This document shows, in pieces, positions 7,910-15,496 of a DNA stretch of 15,986 bases (position 1 is the stretch's first letter; each line of letters begins with the position of its first letter). A program made the position numbers and the translations under genes. Origin of the DNA: DASRAJ01 sp039920305 (lineage in GTDB: Bacteria; Bacteroidota; Bacteroidia; Chitinophagales; UBA10324). The notes beneath the pieces were generated by a model. The model was not told where the DNA came from, made no database searches, and saw only the letters and a program-made list of their open reading frames with translations. The stretch spans positions 1-15,986 of the forward strand of contig JBDSEA010000118.1 in assembly GCA_039920305.1 (NCBI GenBank), written 5' to 3'.

Positions 7910-7941
7910 CAAAGTTACCTGTTTAGGTAACATTTTCCAAA
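7910..7941 (-). promoter_or_regulatory. higBA promoter with overlapping operator palindrome
   Basis: On the minus strand there is a -33 TTTG (7938-7941), a 20-base spacer and a -7 TAACTTTG (7910-7917), placing the start of transcription about ten bases before the toxin ATG. A perfect inverted repeat, GTTACCT-GTTT-AGGTAAC (7914-7931), covers the upstream half of the -7 box and part of the spacer. This is where an XRE antitoxin repressor would be expected to bind. Both elements look undamaged. Confidence 0.68.
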
Positions 7942-8008
7942 TAATATTGTCACCATTGTGAAAAAATGATGATGTCAAATTGCATTACATACAACGGTGT
8001 ATTTGAGA

Positions 8009-8016
8009 TAATTTTG
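8009..8016 (+). promoter_or_regulatory. Candidate -7 promoter element (TAATTTTG) for the Kelch-like gene
   Basis: This is a full TAnnTTTG match 31 bases before the ATG at 8047, giving a leader of about 24 bases. The nearest upstream TTG (7980-7982) is too far away (26 bases) to be a standard -33 box. Confidence 0.42.
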
Positions 8017-8046
8017 GAAACTGTTTAAATCAAGGTTGAGTGGTTG

Positions 8047-9618
8047 ATGAAAAAATTATTTTATCTTTTATTTACCATCTTCGGTATGCCATGCTTCTCG
8101 CAGCAGGTCCCATTTTTCATCAGCCTCCAGCAGGCTGATGCACCCGGTCTTCCCTACATCCATTCTTATGCAAAAGCGCAATCCGGTGATAAGTGGCTGA
8201 TCGTTGCCGGAAGAGTAGATGGATTGCATTCCTTGTTTCCCAACCTGGCTTTTTCATTTACCGAACAGAACAATAATATTTTCGTGATTGATACTTCCAC
8301 CTGGGATGTATGGCAATCATCACTTAACAACGTGCCTTATGAAGTCCGCCGGTCGCTTTCTGCAACCAATACCCAATTCCGGCAGGCAGGAAATCAGCTT
8401 TACATCATTGGCGGGTACGGCTATGATTCCATCAATGAGCTGAAGAGAACATTCTCAACGCTCACTGCCCTTGATGTTGATGGGTTGATCGGCGAGATCA
8501 CTTCCGGAGGAAACGCTATTTCCCAGTATGTGCGGCAGGTCAATGACACGGTTTTTGCCGTAACGGGCGGGAAGCTGGAGGCCGTGGGCGGCAAATGGTA
8601 CATCGCAGGAGGCCAGAACTTTGGGGGACTCTATTCAAAAACAGACCAGGGATTATTTACGCAGCGCTACACCAATTCAATCAGCAGTTTTGATTTGAAT
8701 GATGATGGGATCAACCTTTCAGTCAGTAATTTCAGCTCACTGACTGATACCGTAAATTTTCATCGCCGTGATCTTAATTCGGCACCATGGATTTCTGCTT
8801 CGGGTGAAGAAGGATTTGGCGTTTACGGAGGTGTATTTCAATACGAACATAACCTCCCCTATCGAAATCCTGTTTATACTACCATGGGCGTAAGTGTGGT
8901 AGATTTTTCCATGGAGCAAAAAATGAGTCAGTACCAGTGCCCTGTGATGCCGCTTTTTGATTCGGTTTCAAATGACATGTATACGATCTTCATAGGGGGG
9001 ATCAGCCTCTACTTTTTTGATTCTGTTTCGCAAACACTCCTGGAAGATACGCTGGTTCCTTTTATCAGGGACATCAGCTCACTTATTCACCATGCTGACG
9101 GAACAACCGATGAAGTCTTATTGCCTATTCAGCTTCCGGAAAGGAGCGCGGCGAATGCAGAATTTTTTGCCAGTCTTTCATTACCGCATTTTGAAAATGG
9201 GGTTTTTAAGCTGCGGGCATTCACGCAGCCGGTGATGCTCGGATACATATATGGCGGGATCATTTCAACCGCCGGAAATGATGGTTCCACAAATGCCTCC
9301 AATAAAGTTTACCGGGTGATGCTCTATCCTGACTTCGGTTCGGGAATTTCGTTTGCGGGAAATGAAAAATTTCTGCTTTATCCTAACCCTGCTGATGATG
9401 TCACACAGCTCCTGCTCAATATTCCGGTTTCATTAATTGAAAGCATCACAGTGACAGATGCGATGAATCATGTGGTAAAGAAAATAGATCTGCAACGCTC
9501 TGCAGAGGCCGCCAGCAGGATCATTATCGGCACCACGGGGTATGTGCCCGGTATTTATGCGATAGTTATAAAAACCGCTGCGTCATTTTATTCCTTACGC
9601 CTGGTGATTGTGAGATAA
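8047..9618 (+). CDS. T9SS-sorted protein with Kelch-like beta-propeller repeats
   Basis: The 523-residue product has a signal peptide (residues ~1-18, MKKLFYLLFTIFGMPCFS). The body shows repeated hydrophobic-plus-GG strands of the Kelch type: LYIIGGYGYD (~118), WYIAGGQNFGG (~184), GVYGGVFQYE (~258), YTIFIGGISLYFFD (~311) and GYIYGGIIS (~398). Spacing is 50-90 residues, consistent with a diverged propeller. Tandem Lys/Glu catalytic sites are not recognisable, so an enzyme role cannot be claimed. The last ~80 residues are a T9SS type A sorting domain starting FLLYPNPADD (~440) and ending in a GIYAIVI strand. A TTG lies one codon upstream in frame, but the ATG at 8047 directly precedes the Lys-Lys signal start and is the better choice. 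It probably works as a secreted or surface binding protein. Confidence 0.85.
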   Translation: MKKLFYLLFTIFGMPCFSQQVPFFISLQQADAPGLPYIHSYAKAQSGDKWLIVAGRVDGLHSLFPNLAFSFTEQNNNIFVIDTSTWDVWQSSLNNVPYEVRRSLSATNTQFRQAGNQLYIIGGYGYDSINELKRTFSTLTALDVDGLIGEITSGGNAISQYVRQVNDTVFAVTGGKLEAVGGKWYIAGGQNFGGLYSKTDQGLFTQRYTNSISSFDLNDDGINLSVSNFSSLTDTVNFHRRDLNSAPWISASGEEGFGVYGGVFQYEHNLPYRNPVYTTMGVSVVDFSMEQKMSQYQCPVMPLFDSVSNDMYTIFIGGISLYFFDSVSQTLLEDTLVPFIRDISSLIHHADGTTDEVLLPIQLPERSAANAEFFASLSLPHFENGVFKLRAFTQPVMLGYIYGGIISTAGNDGSTNASNKVYRVMLYPDFGSGISFAGNEKFLLYPNPADDVTQLLLNIPVSLIESITVTDAMNHVVKKIDLQRSAEAASRIIIGTTGYVPGIYAIVIKTAASFYSLRLVIVR

Positions 9619-9670
9619 CCGGTAATAAAAGCAATCGCTCTGTTATCCTGGGCCAGAAACAGGAAGCTGT

Positions 9671-9994
9671 TTATGCCTGTGCCGTAGGTCCTCCAAAGCT
9701 CATCGGGGGAATATTAATCGGGTCAACATCCGTGATCTCTCCATACTGCGATTCAAATTTGCGTACGTTTTCACTAAGTGCCTTCAGGAATCTCTTCGCA
9801 TGTTGTGGGGTAAGTATGATGCGTGATTTAACTTTTGCTTTGGGTATGCCGGGCATCACCTTAATAAAGTCAAGCACAAATTCCTGGTTGGAGTGCGTGA
9901 TGATGGCAAGATTAGAGTAAATACCATCAGCCGTTTCATCAGTCAGCTCAATGTTGATTTGATTTTGCTGTACATTCTTTTCGTTCTGATCCAT
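9671..9994 (-). CDS. DUF3467 family protein
   Basis: This small soluble protein of 107 residues matches the DUF3467 family, with INIELTDETADGIYSNLAIITHS near residues 13-35, FVLDFIKVMPG (~39-49), KAKVKSRIILTPQHAKRFLKAL (~52-73) and a C-terminal PPMSFGGP. The family has no established function. It is commonly found directly downstream of rpoC in Bacteroidota, and that arrangement holds here: same strand, 137 bases after the rpoC stop. A terminator hairpin and a promoter-like element in the gap suggest that it can be transcribed separately from rpoC. The convergent Kelch-like gene ends 52 bases away; that gap holds only a weak 6-bp hairpin (9657-9672) without a T-run. Confidence 0.88.
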   Translation of the reverse strand: MDQNEKNVQQNQINIELTDETADGIYSNLAIITHSNQEFVLDFIKVMPGIPKAKVKSRIILTPQHAKRFLKALSENVRKFESQYGEITDVDPINIPPMSFGGPTAQA

Positions 9995-10011
9995 AGATTT
10001 TATTAAGGCAG

Positions 10012-10043
10012 CAAAGATACAGAAAACAAAAGCCGTCCCGCAA
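10012..10043 (-). promoter_or_regulatory. Promoter for the DUF3467 gene
   Basis: On the minus strand a TTG (10041-10043) is followed after 21 bases by TATCTTTG (10012-10019), matching the Bacteroidota -33/-7 pattern. Transcription would start about ten bases before the ATG at 9994. The -33 triplet falls inside the loop of the rpoC terminator hairpin. Confidence 0.55.
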
Positions 10044-10054
10044 GGAAACGGCTT
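10022..10054 (-). terminator. Rho-independent terminator downstream of rpoC
   Basis: On the minus strand AAGCCGT (10054-10048) pairs with ACGGCTT (10036-10030) around an 11-base loop and runs into a T-rich tract (TTTTGTTTTCT, 10031-10021). It lies about 80 bases after the rpoC stop. A second, weaker hairpin (TCCGG/CCGGA, 10077-10092) lies nearer the stop. Confidence 0.78.
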
Positions 10055-10131
10055 CCTTTACATTTTACTATTCAACTCCGGCTCGTACCGGACTTATGCG
10101 TAGTTAGTCATGTGGGCAGAGCAATGAATGC

Positions 10132-13100
10132 TTACTCATCAAGGCTTGGTAAAATACCCAGCATCTCCTGTTTGCTTTGCACAAGCTTGTCATATTCCTC
10201 CTTGGAACCAACTACCAGGTTTTCGTATTCACGGCTTCCAGTTCCGGCAGGAATCAGGTGACCCACGATTACATTTTCCTTTAAGCCAAGCAGGTGATCC
10301 GTTTTGGCATTGATGGATGCGGAGCTGAGCACCTTGGTAGTTTCCTGGAATGATGCAGCAGAGATCCAGCTCTGTGTACCCAGCGATGCGCGGGTGATAC
10401 CCTGAAGCATCGGGCTGGCTGTTGCTGCATTGGCATCACGGTACTGAACAATCTTTTTATCGCTACGCTTCAGCATCGAGTTTTCTTCCCTGATTTGCCT
10501 CAGTGTTACAATCTGACCTACCCGGAGATTTTGTGAGTCGCCAAGTTCAGTGATCACTTTCTTATCAAAAATTTCTTCGTTCTCAATAATGAATTCAAAC
10601 TTGTCAGCAGGCTCGCCTTCCAGGAATTTGGTATCTCCCGGATCAACAATGTGAATCTTGCGCATCATCTGCCTCACGATCACCTCAATGTGCTTGTCAT
10701 TGATCCTGACACCCTGCAGGCGGTAAACTTCCTGTATCTCATTTACCATGTATTCCTGAACGGCATTGATTCCCTTAATGGCCAGAATATCATTGGGAGT
10801 GATAGCACCGTCAGACATTGGAAGTCCGGCGCGGATAAAATCACCTTCAGCCACCAGGAACAATTTGGAAAGAGGAACAAGATATTTACGCTCATCACCA
10901 TCCTTGGAAGTAACAATTACCTCACGGTTGCCGCGCTTCACTGATCCAAAGCTTACCACGCCATCAATCTCCGACACTACTGCAGGGTTGGAAGGATTCC
11001 GCGCCTCAAACAGCTCCGTAACACGGGGCAAGCCTCCGGTGATATCTCCGCGCAGCTTGGCAAGTGTTCTCGGGATCTTAACGAGTATCATTCCCGACTC
11101 AACATCCTCACCCTGCTCCACATTGATGTGTGAACCCACAGGAAGGTTATACATTTTATCTTCCTTGTTTTTACCTATAACCCTTATGGAGGGAATTTTG
11201 GTCTTGTCCCTTGTTTCAACAATTACTTTTTCCTTGTGCCCCGTTTGCTCATCCATTTCTTCACGATAGGTGACACCTTCAATCACATTTTCAAAATCCA
11301 CTGACCCTTTTATTTCAGAAAGGATTACTGCATTGTAAGGATCCCATGTACACAATACCTGACCCTTTGTAACTTTCTCACCTTCCTTTACAAGTAAAAA
11401 TGAACCATAGGGAATGTGGTTTGCAATCAGGGTCCGGTCAGCCTTCGGATCATCAATACGTACTTCACCGCTTCTGCCAATCACCACCACCACCTTATGG
11501 CCCTTTTCGGTTAATGTAGTTGTAAAATTTGCAGTTCTTACATCTTCAAACCGCACGATGCCCTCGAACTTTGCGCGCAGCTCCGATTCCGAAGCAATAC
11601 CCGAAGCGGCACCGCCGGTGTGGAATGTTCGCAGGGTTAGCTGTGTTCCGGGCTCGCCAATAGACTGGGCCGCAATAATTCCTACCGCATCGCCGGATTC
11701 TGTCAGCCTGTTCGTGGTCAGGTTTCTGCCATAGCATTTTACGCAAACGCCCCGCTTTGCCTCGCAGGTAAGCACGGAGCGGATTTCAACGGTTTCAATG
11801 GAAGTTTCTTCTATTTGAGCTCCTATCTCCTCAGTGATTTCATCACCGGCATTCACCATAATTTCGTTCGTAAGCGGATCATACACATCATACAGGCTGA
11901 CTCTTCCGATGATACGATCATACAATGGCTCAACTACTTCATCATTATCTTTCAATGCAGAGATAGGCAGGCCGCGAAGCGTACCGCAATCCACTTCAGA
12001 GATGACTACATCCTGCGCAACATCAACAAGACGCCGAGTGAGGTAACCTGCATCTGCAGTTTTCAAAGCTGTATCAGCAAGACCCTTGCGGGCGCCGTGG
12101 GTTGAAATGAAATATTCCAGTACACTCAGGCCTTCTTTCAGGTTGGCAAGAATCGGGTTCTCGATCAATTCCCCGCCTGTGCTTCCGCTCTTGCGGGGCT
12201 TCTGCATGAGTCCGCGCAATCCACCAAGCTGGCGCACCTGCTCTTTCGAGCCGCGTGCACCCGAGTGAAGCATCATGAATACTGAATTGAATCCCTGCTT
12301 GTCTTCCTCGAGCATCTTGTACAAGCTCTCCGCGATACGGTTGTTAACCCTGGTCCAGATGTCAATTACCTGGTTGTATCTCTCATTGTTGGTGATAAAG
12401 CCCATGTTGTAATTGCTGATCACCTCATCCACTTCCTGTTGTGCCTGCTTCAGCATTTCAGGCTTGGTGGTAGGTGTGAGAAGGTCTGAAAGATTGAATG
12501 ACAACCCGCCCTTGAATGCCATCGAGAAGCCAATGTTCTTGATATCATCCAGGAACTTTGCCGTGGTCGGAACATTGGTGATCTTGATGATGTCACCAAT
12601 AACATCACGCAAAACTTTTTTAGTGAGAAGCTGATTTACGAAACCGGCCTCGGGAGGAACTACCTGGTTGAAGATGACCCTGCCCACGGTGGTTTCCAGT
12701 AGCTTATCCACAAGCTGCTCGTTTTCACGAACCTTTGTTTTTACCCTGATGTGTGCATGCAGATCAATTTTCTTCTCGTTATAGGCGATGATCACTTCTT
12801 CAGATGAATAAAATGATTTACCCTCACCATTTACCGGGACTTCCTTAGTCCCTTTTTTTCCTTTTGTGATATAATACAACCCGAGCACCATGTCCTGTGA
12901 GGGAAGGGTGATGGGAGTTCCGTTTTGGGGGTTCAGAATATTGTGGGATGCAAGCATGAGCAGCTGCGCCTCAAGGATGGCGGCATTGCTAAGCGGAACA
13001 TGCACTGCCATCTGGTCACCGTCAAAGTCAGCATTGAATGATGCGCAAACCAGCGGGTGAAGCTGAATGGCCTTGCCTTCAATGAGCTTGGGCTGGAATG

Positions 13101-14442
13101 ATTGAATGGAAAGGCGGTGAAGCGTGGGTGCGCGGTTCAGCATCACCGGATGTCCTTTCAAAATGTTTTCAAGAATATCCCAGATGACCGGTTCTTTTCT
13201 GTCCACTAATTTTTTCGCGCTCTTCACGGTTTTCACAATTCCCCTCTCGATGAGCTTGCGAATGATGAAGGGCTTGAATAATTCTGCAGCCATATCTTTT
13301 GGCAAGCCGCATTCATGGAGCTTCAATTCCGGACCCACAACAATAACCGAGCGGCCTGAATAGTCAACACGCTTGCCCAGCAGATTCTGACGGAAGCGGC
13401 CCTGCTTTCCCTTCAGCACATCACTGAGTGATTTCAAAGCACGCCCGCCTTCTGCCTTTACAGCATTGGATTTCCGGGAATTGTCGAAAAGAGAGTCCAC
13501 GGCTTCCTGCAGCATTCTTTTTTCATTGCGCAGAATTACTTCCGGCGCCTTGATCTCAAGCAGCCGCTTCAGGCGGTTATTACGGATGATAACACGGCGG
13601 TAAAGGTCATTCAGATCAGAGGATGCAAAACGGCCGCCATCATGGGGTACGAGCGGGCGAAGCTCCGGAGGCACCACCGGCAGGTACTGCACGATCATCC
13701 ATTCCGGCTTGTTGATCTGCTTGTCATTGGCTTCACGGAATGATTCAACCACACCGAGCCGCTTCAATGCTTCCTGCTTCCGCTGCTGTGAGGTTTCATT
13801 TGCTGCCTGGTCACGCAACTGGTAAGAGAGCTCGTTGAGCTTGATGCGGGAAAGTAATTCGCGCAGAGCCTCGGCGCCCATCTTCGCCACAAACTTTTTT
13901 GGGTCCATGTCATCCAGATGCTGATTCTCCTTCGGAAGCTGGTCAAGGACTTCAAGATACTCTTCTTCTGTGAGCTGGTCAAGGTATGCCTTGTCTTCAC
14001 GTACTCCCGGCTGGATCACTACATAGCGCTCGTAGTACACGATTGATTCTAATTTCTTGGAAGAGATACCAAGCAGGTATCCGATCTTATTCGGTAATGA
14101 TTTAAAGTACCAGATGTGAACTACCGGAACCACCAGCTTGATGTGTCCCATCCGCTCACGGCGGACTTTCTTCTCCGTTACCTCAACGCCACAGCGATCA
14201 CACACAATTCCTTTGTAACGGATGCGCTTGTATTTTCCGCAATAGCATTCATAATCTTTTACCGGACCAAAAATGCGCTCGCAGAATAGTCCATCCCGCT
14301 CGGGCTTGTAGGTGCGATAGTTGATGGTCTCAGGTTTCAGAACCTCACCGAATGAACGCTCCAGGATGGAATCCGGAGATGCCAGCTGCAGCGTGATGGT
14401 AGTGAAATTCGCCTTGATCTTAAGATCTTTTTTGAAGGGCAT
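10132..14442 (-). CDS. rpoC: DNA-directed RNA polymerase subunit beta'
   Basis: This 1436-residue subunit, of normal Bacteroidota length, is complete. It carries the catalytic loop NADFDGDQMAVH, whose Asp472, Asp474 and Asp476 hold the active-site magnesium. The N-terminal zinc site is Cys66/Cys68/Cys81/Cys84 (CYCGK...CDRCG). The second zinc site is Cys819/Cys893/Cys900/Cys903, with the same spacing as in E. coli. The bridge-helix region (ADTALKTADAGYLTRRLVDV) and the trigger-loop region (AAQSIGEPGTQLTLRTFHTG, ~920-942) are conserved. The start ATG gives the standard N-terminus with ERIFGPVKDYEC. DUF3467 follows downstream as usual, but rpoB is not upstream: a divergent gene begins 236 bases away. 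A TAnnTTTG element at 14626-14633 suggests its own promoter and a leader of about 175 bases. Confidence 0.99.
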   Translation of the reverse strand: MPFKKDLKIKANFTTITLQLASPDSILERSFGEVLKPETINYRTYKPERDGLFCERIFGPVKDYECYCGKYKRIRYKGIVCDRCGVEVTEKKVRRERMGHIKLVVPVVHIWYFKSLPNKIGYLLGISSKKLESIVYYERYVVIQPGVREDKAYLDQLTEEEYLEVLDQLPKENQHLDDMDPKKFVAKMGAEALRELLSRIKLNELSYQLRDQAANETSQQRKQEALKRLGVVESFREANDKQINKPEWMIVQYLPVVPPELRPLVPHDGGRFASSDLNDLYRRVIIRNNRLKRLLEIKAPEVILRNEKRMLQEAVDSLFDNSRKSNAVKAEGGRALKSLSDVLKGKQGRFRQNLLGKRVDYSGRSVIVVGPELKLHECGLPKDMAAELFKPFIIRKLIERGIVKTVKSAKKLVDRKEPVIWDILENILKGHPVMLNRAPTLHRLSIQSFQPKLIEGKAIQLHPLVCASFNADFDGDQMAVHVPLSNAAILEAQLLMLASHNILNPQNGTPITLPSQDMVLGLYYITKGKKGTKEVPVNGEGKSFYSSEEVIIAYNEKKIDLHAHIRVKTKVRENEQLVDKLLETTVGRVIFNQVVPPEAGFVNQLLTKKVLRDVIGDIIKITNVPTTAKFLDDIKNIGFSMAFKGGLSFNLSDLLTPTTKPEMLKQAQQEVDEVISNYNMGFITNNERYNQVIDIWTRVNNRIAESLYKMLEEDKQGFNSVFMMLHSGARGSKEQVRQLGGLRGLMQKPRKSGSTGGELIENPILANLKEGLSVLEYFISTHGARKGLADTALKTADAGYLTRRLVDVAQDVVISEVDCGTLRGLPISALKDNDEVVEPLYDRIIGRVSLYDVYDPLTNEIMVNAGDEITEEIGAQIEETSIETVEIRSVLTCEAKRGVCVKCYGRNLTTNRLTESGDAVGIIAAQSIGEPGTQLTLRTFHTGGAASGIASESELRAKFEGIVRFEDVRTANFTTTLTEKGHKVVVVIGRSGEVRIDDPKADRTLIANHIPYGSFLLVKEGEKVTKGQVLCTWDPYNAVILSEIKGSVDFENVIEGVTYREEMDEQTGHKEKVIVETRDKTKIPSIRVIGKNKEDKMYNLPVGSHINVEQGEDVESGMILVKIPRTLAKLRGDITGGLPRVTELFEARNPSNPAVVSEIDGVVSFGSVKRGNREVIVTSKDGDERKYLVPLSKLFLVAEGDFIRAGLPMSDGAITPNDILAIKGINAVQEYMVNEIQEVYRLQGVRINDKHIEVIVRQMMRKIHIVDPGDTKFLEGEPADKFEFIIENEEIFDKKVITELGDSQNLRVGQIVTLRQIREENSMLKRSDKKIVQYRDANAATASPMLQGITRASLGTQSWISAASFQETTKVLSSASINAKTDHLLGLKENVIVGHLIPAGTGSREYENLVVGSKEEYDKLVQSKQEMLGILPSLDE

Positions 14443-14620
14443 ATTGATGAGTTATTCGTTAATAAATATTCCCGAAACCATTCGGGACAAGGTCGTTAAC
14501 CGGAAGCGCATTCAGGCAATAGTGACACGAATTCTTCGAAGAAGAATGGAATCAAAAACAATTTTGTGAGAGTGAAGGGAAGTTATGATGCACCAACGAA
14601 ATACAGCTCCGGTTTAAGCG
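14443..14620 (-). promoter_or_regulatory. Long 5' leader of rpoC with two hairpins
   Basis: Between the presumed transcription start and the rpoC ATG lie two perfect hairpins: ATTCTTC-GAA-GAAGAAT (14531-14547) and TCCCGAA-ACCA-TTCGGGA (14470-14487, 28 bases before the ATG). Neither is followed by a strong T-run, so they do not look like ordinary terminators. I recognise no known riboswitch or ribosomal-protein leader. Confidence 0.4.
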
Positions 14621-14625
14621 AGCGG

Positions 14626-14633
14626 CAAAGATA
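14626..14633 (-). promoter_or_regulatory. Candidate -7 promoter element (TATCTTTG) for rpoC
   Basis: On the minus strand this is TATCTTTG, identical to the element before the DUF3467 gene. The closest TTTG (14646-14649) is only 12 bases upstream, too near for a standard -33 box. If active, it would drive rpoC independently of rpoB. Confidence 0.5.
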
Positions 14634-14678
14634 GAATTCTTTTTTCAAAAAAACATCATAAAAAATGAAATAAGGATT

Positions 14679-14966
14679 ATGAAGCTGCCTGAATTCAATC
14701 CGGAATTGGTTGATAGATTACGCAACCTTTCGATAAGCTCCGATGACCATAGCGCGAGCCAGGCTATGCCCGTCGGAACATTAAATTTTCAAGTTACTAT
14801 GGATTTCCAGACAGCTTCCAGGGATTTAACGGGCAGTTATGATGAGAATTTGCTGTTATTATTCATGAACACTTTTTACCTTCCCGCACAAATTCATGAT
14901 GCATGGAAGAACAAACCGCAGGAACCGGCTCCCGCGTGCAGCACGCAAAATTCGGACAGGGCGTAG
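14679..14966 (+). CDS. Small hypothetical ORF, possibly the frameshifted N-terminus of the next gene
   Basis: A 95-codon frame starts at ATG 14679 with AAGGAT just upstream. Residues 1-78 look like genuine protein (MKLPEFNPELVDRLRNLSIS, later YDENLLLLFMNTFYLPAQIH), with ordinary codon use for this genome and no recognised domain. The last ~20 residues (PQEPAPACSTQNSDRA) look like out-of-frame reading of the next gene, whose ATG lies 64 bases before this stop. The next frame is offset by one missing base. Either these are two overlapping, translationally coupled genes, or one ~255-residue gene has been broken by a single-base deletion between about 14900 and 14950. Confidence 0.55.
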   Translation: MKLPEFNPELVDRLRNLSISSDDHSASQAMPVGTLNFQVTMDFQTASRDLTGSYDENLLLLFMNTFYLPAQIHDAWKNKPQEPAPACSTQNSDRA

Positions 14967-15445
14967 TGGTGGGCATTCGCCTCACCACCTATCTTGTTAC
15001 GTTCATGGAAGCAGGACTGCATGAGGTGATGCAGGATGATCCTCAGCTCGAGATTCTGGATGCTGTTGAAATATCCTCAGAGATAGAAACACTCTCAGAG
15101 GTTGAAAGATCACTGCTTGGTATATTAAGAAAGTGGGCGCAGATGCAGGAGATCGTTCCGCTCGGTGACCGGTGGAAGGACGGCATCATGATCCTGGAGC
15201 CCGGGGATAAAAATTTACAGTCGAAAGAAATTCCCATTGACCTATTCTTCCATAAGATCGTGATGCTGCGTGACCGTCTGCGGGTGCTCGAGCAGAACAT
15301 CAATTCACATGCAAAATTGAGTGAGGAAGACAAGGTGAACCTGCAGCAATACATCACCCGAATCTATGGAACGCTTACTACCTTTAACGTGCTGTTTAAA
15401 AACAAAGAACATCAGTTTGTAGGGGAAAAGGGGAAGGGGGAATGA
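14903..15445 (+). CDS. Conserved Bacteroidota hypothetical protein with SH3/KOW-like N-terminus
   Basis: The product has 180 residues. Residues ~8-50 (GSRVQHAKFGQGVVVGI, then TYLVTFMEAGLHEV) resemble the small beta-barrel, KOW/SH3-like tail of UvrD/PcrA-type helicases, which can contact nucleic acid or polymerase. The rest is mainly helical, with FFHKIVMLRDRLRVLEQNIN (~118-137), LSEEDKVNLQQYITRIYGTL (~143-162) and TFNVLFKNKEHQFVG. I recognise this half as a conserved Bacteroidota protein of unknown function, from memory and not from a search. A TGA lies two codons before the ATG, so this frame cannot extend upstream, although the preceding overlapping frame could supply a lost N-terminus. It is divergent from rpoC. 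Confidence 0.75.
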   Translation: MEEQTAGTGSRVQHAKFGQGVVVGIRLTTYLVTFMEAGLHEVMQDDPQLEILDAVEISSEIETLSEVERSLLGILRKWAQMQEIVPLGDRWKDGIMILEPGDKNLQSKEIPIDLFFHKIVMLRDRLRVLEQNINSHAKLSEEDKVNLQQYITRIYGTLTTFNVLFKNKEHQFVGEKGKGE

Positions 15446-15496
15446 TTCAGGAATTCTTCGTTTTTTTTAATTATTACATTGGACATTATTTTTTAT

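Noticed and set aside
9657..9672. Hairpin AAACAG-GAAG-CTGTTT as a bidirectional terminator between the convergent Kelch-like and DUF3467 genes.
   Set aside because: The stem is only 6 bp, A+T-rich and has no T-run on either strand.
10766..11269. A 167-codon plus-strand frame antisense to rpoC, with several other long antisense frames.
   Set aside because: It is a shadow of the strongly conserved rpoC coding strand, low in complexity and rich in Ser/Leu/Arg, with no recognisable motif.
15043..15357. A 104-codon minus-strand frame opposite the KOW-like hypothetical gene.
   Set aside because: The plus-strand frame has a recognisable conserved protein and this one is Ser/Arg-rich without motifs.
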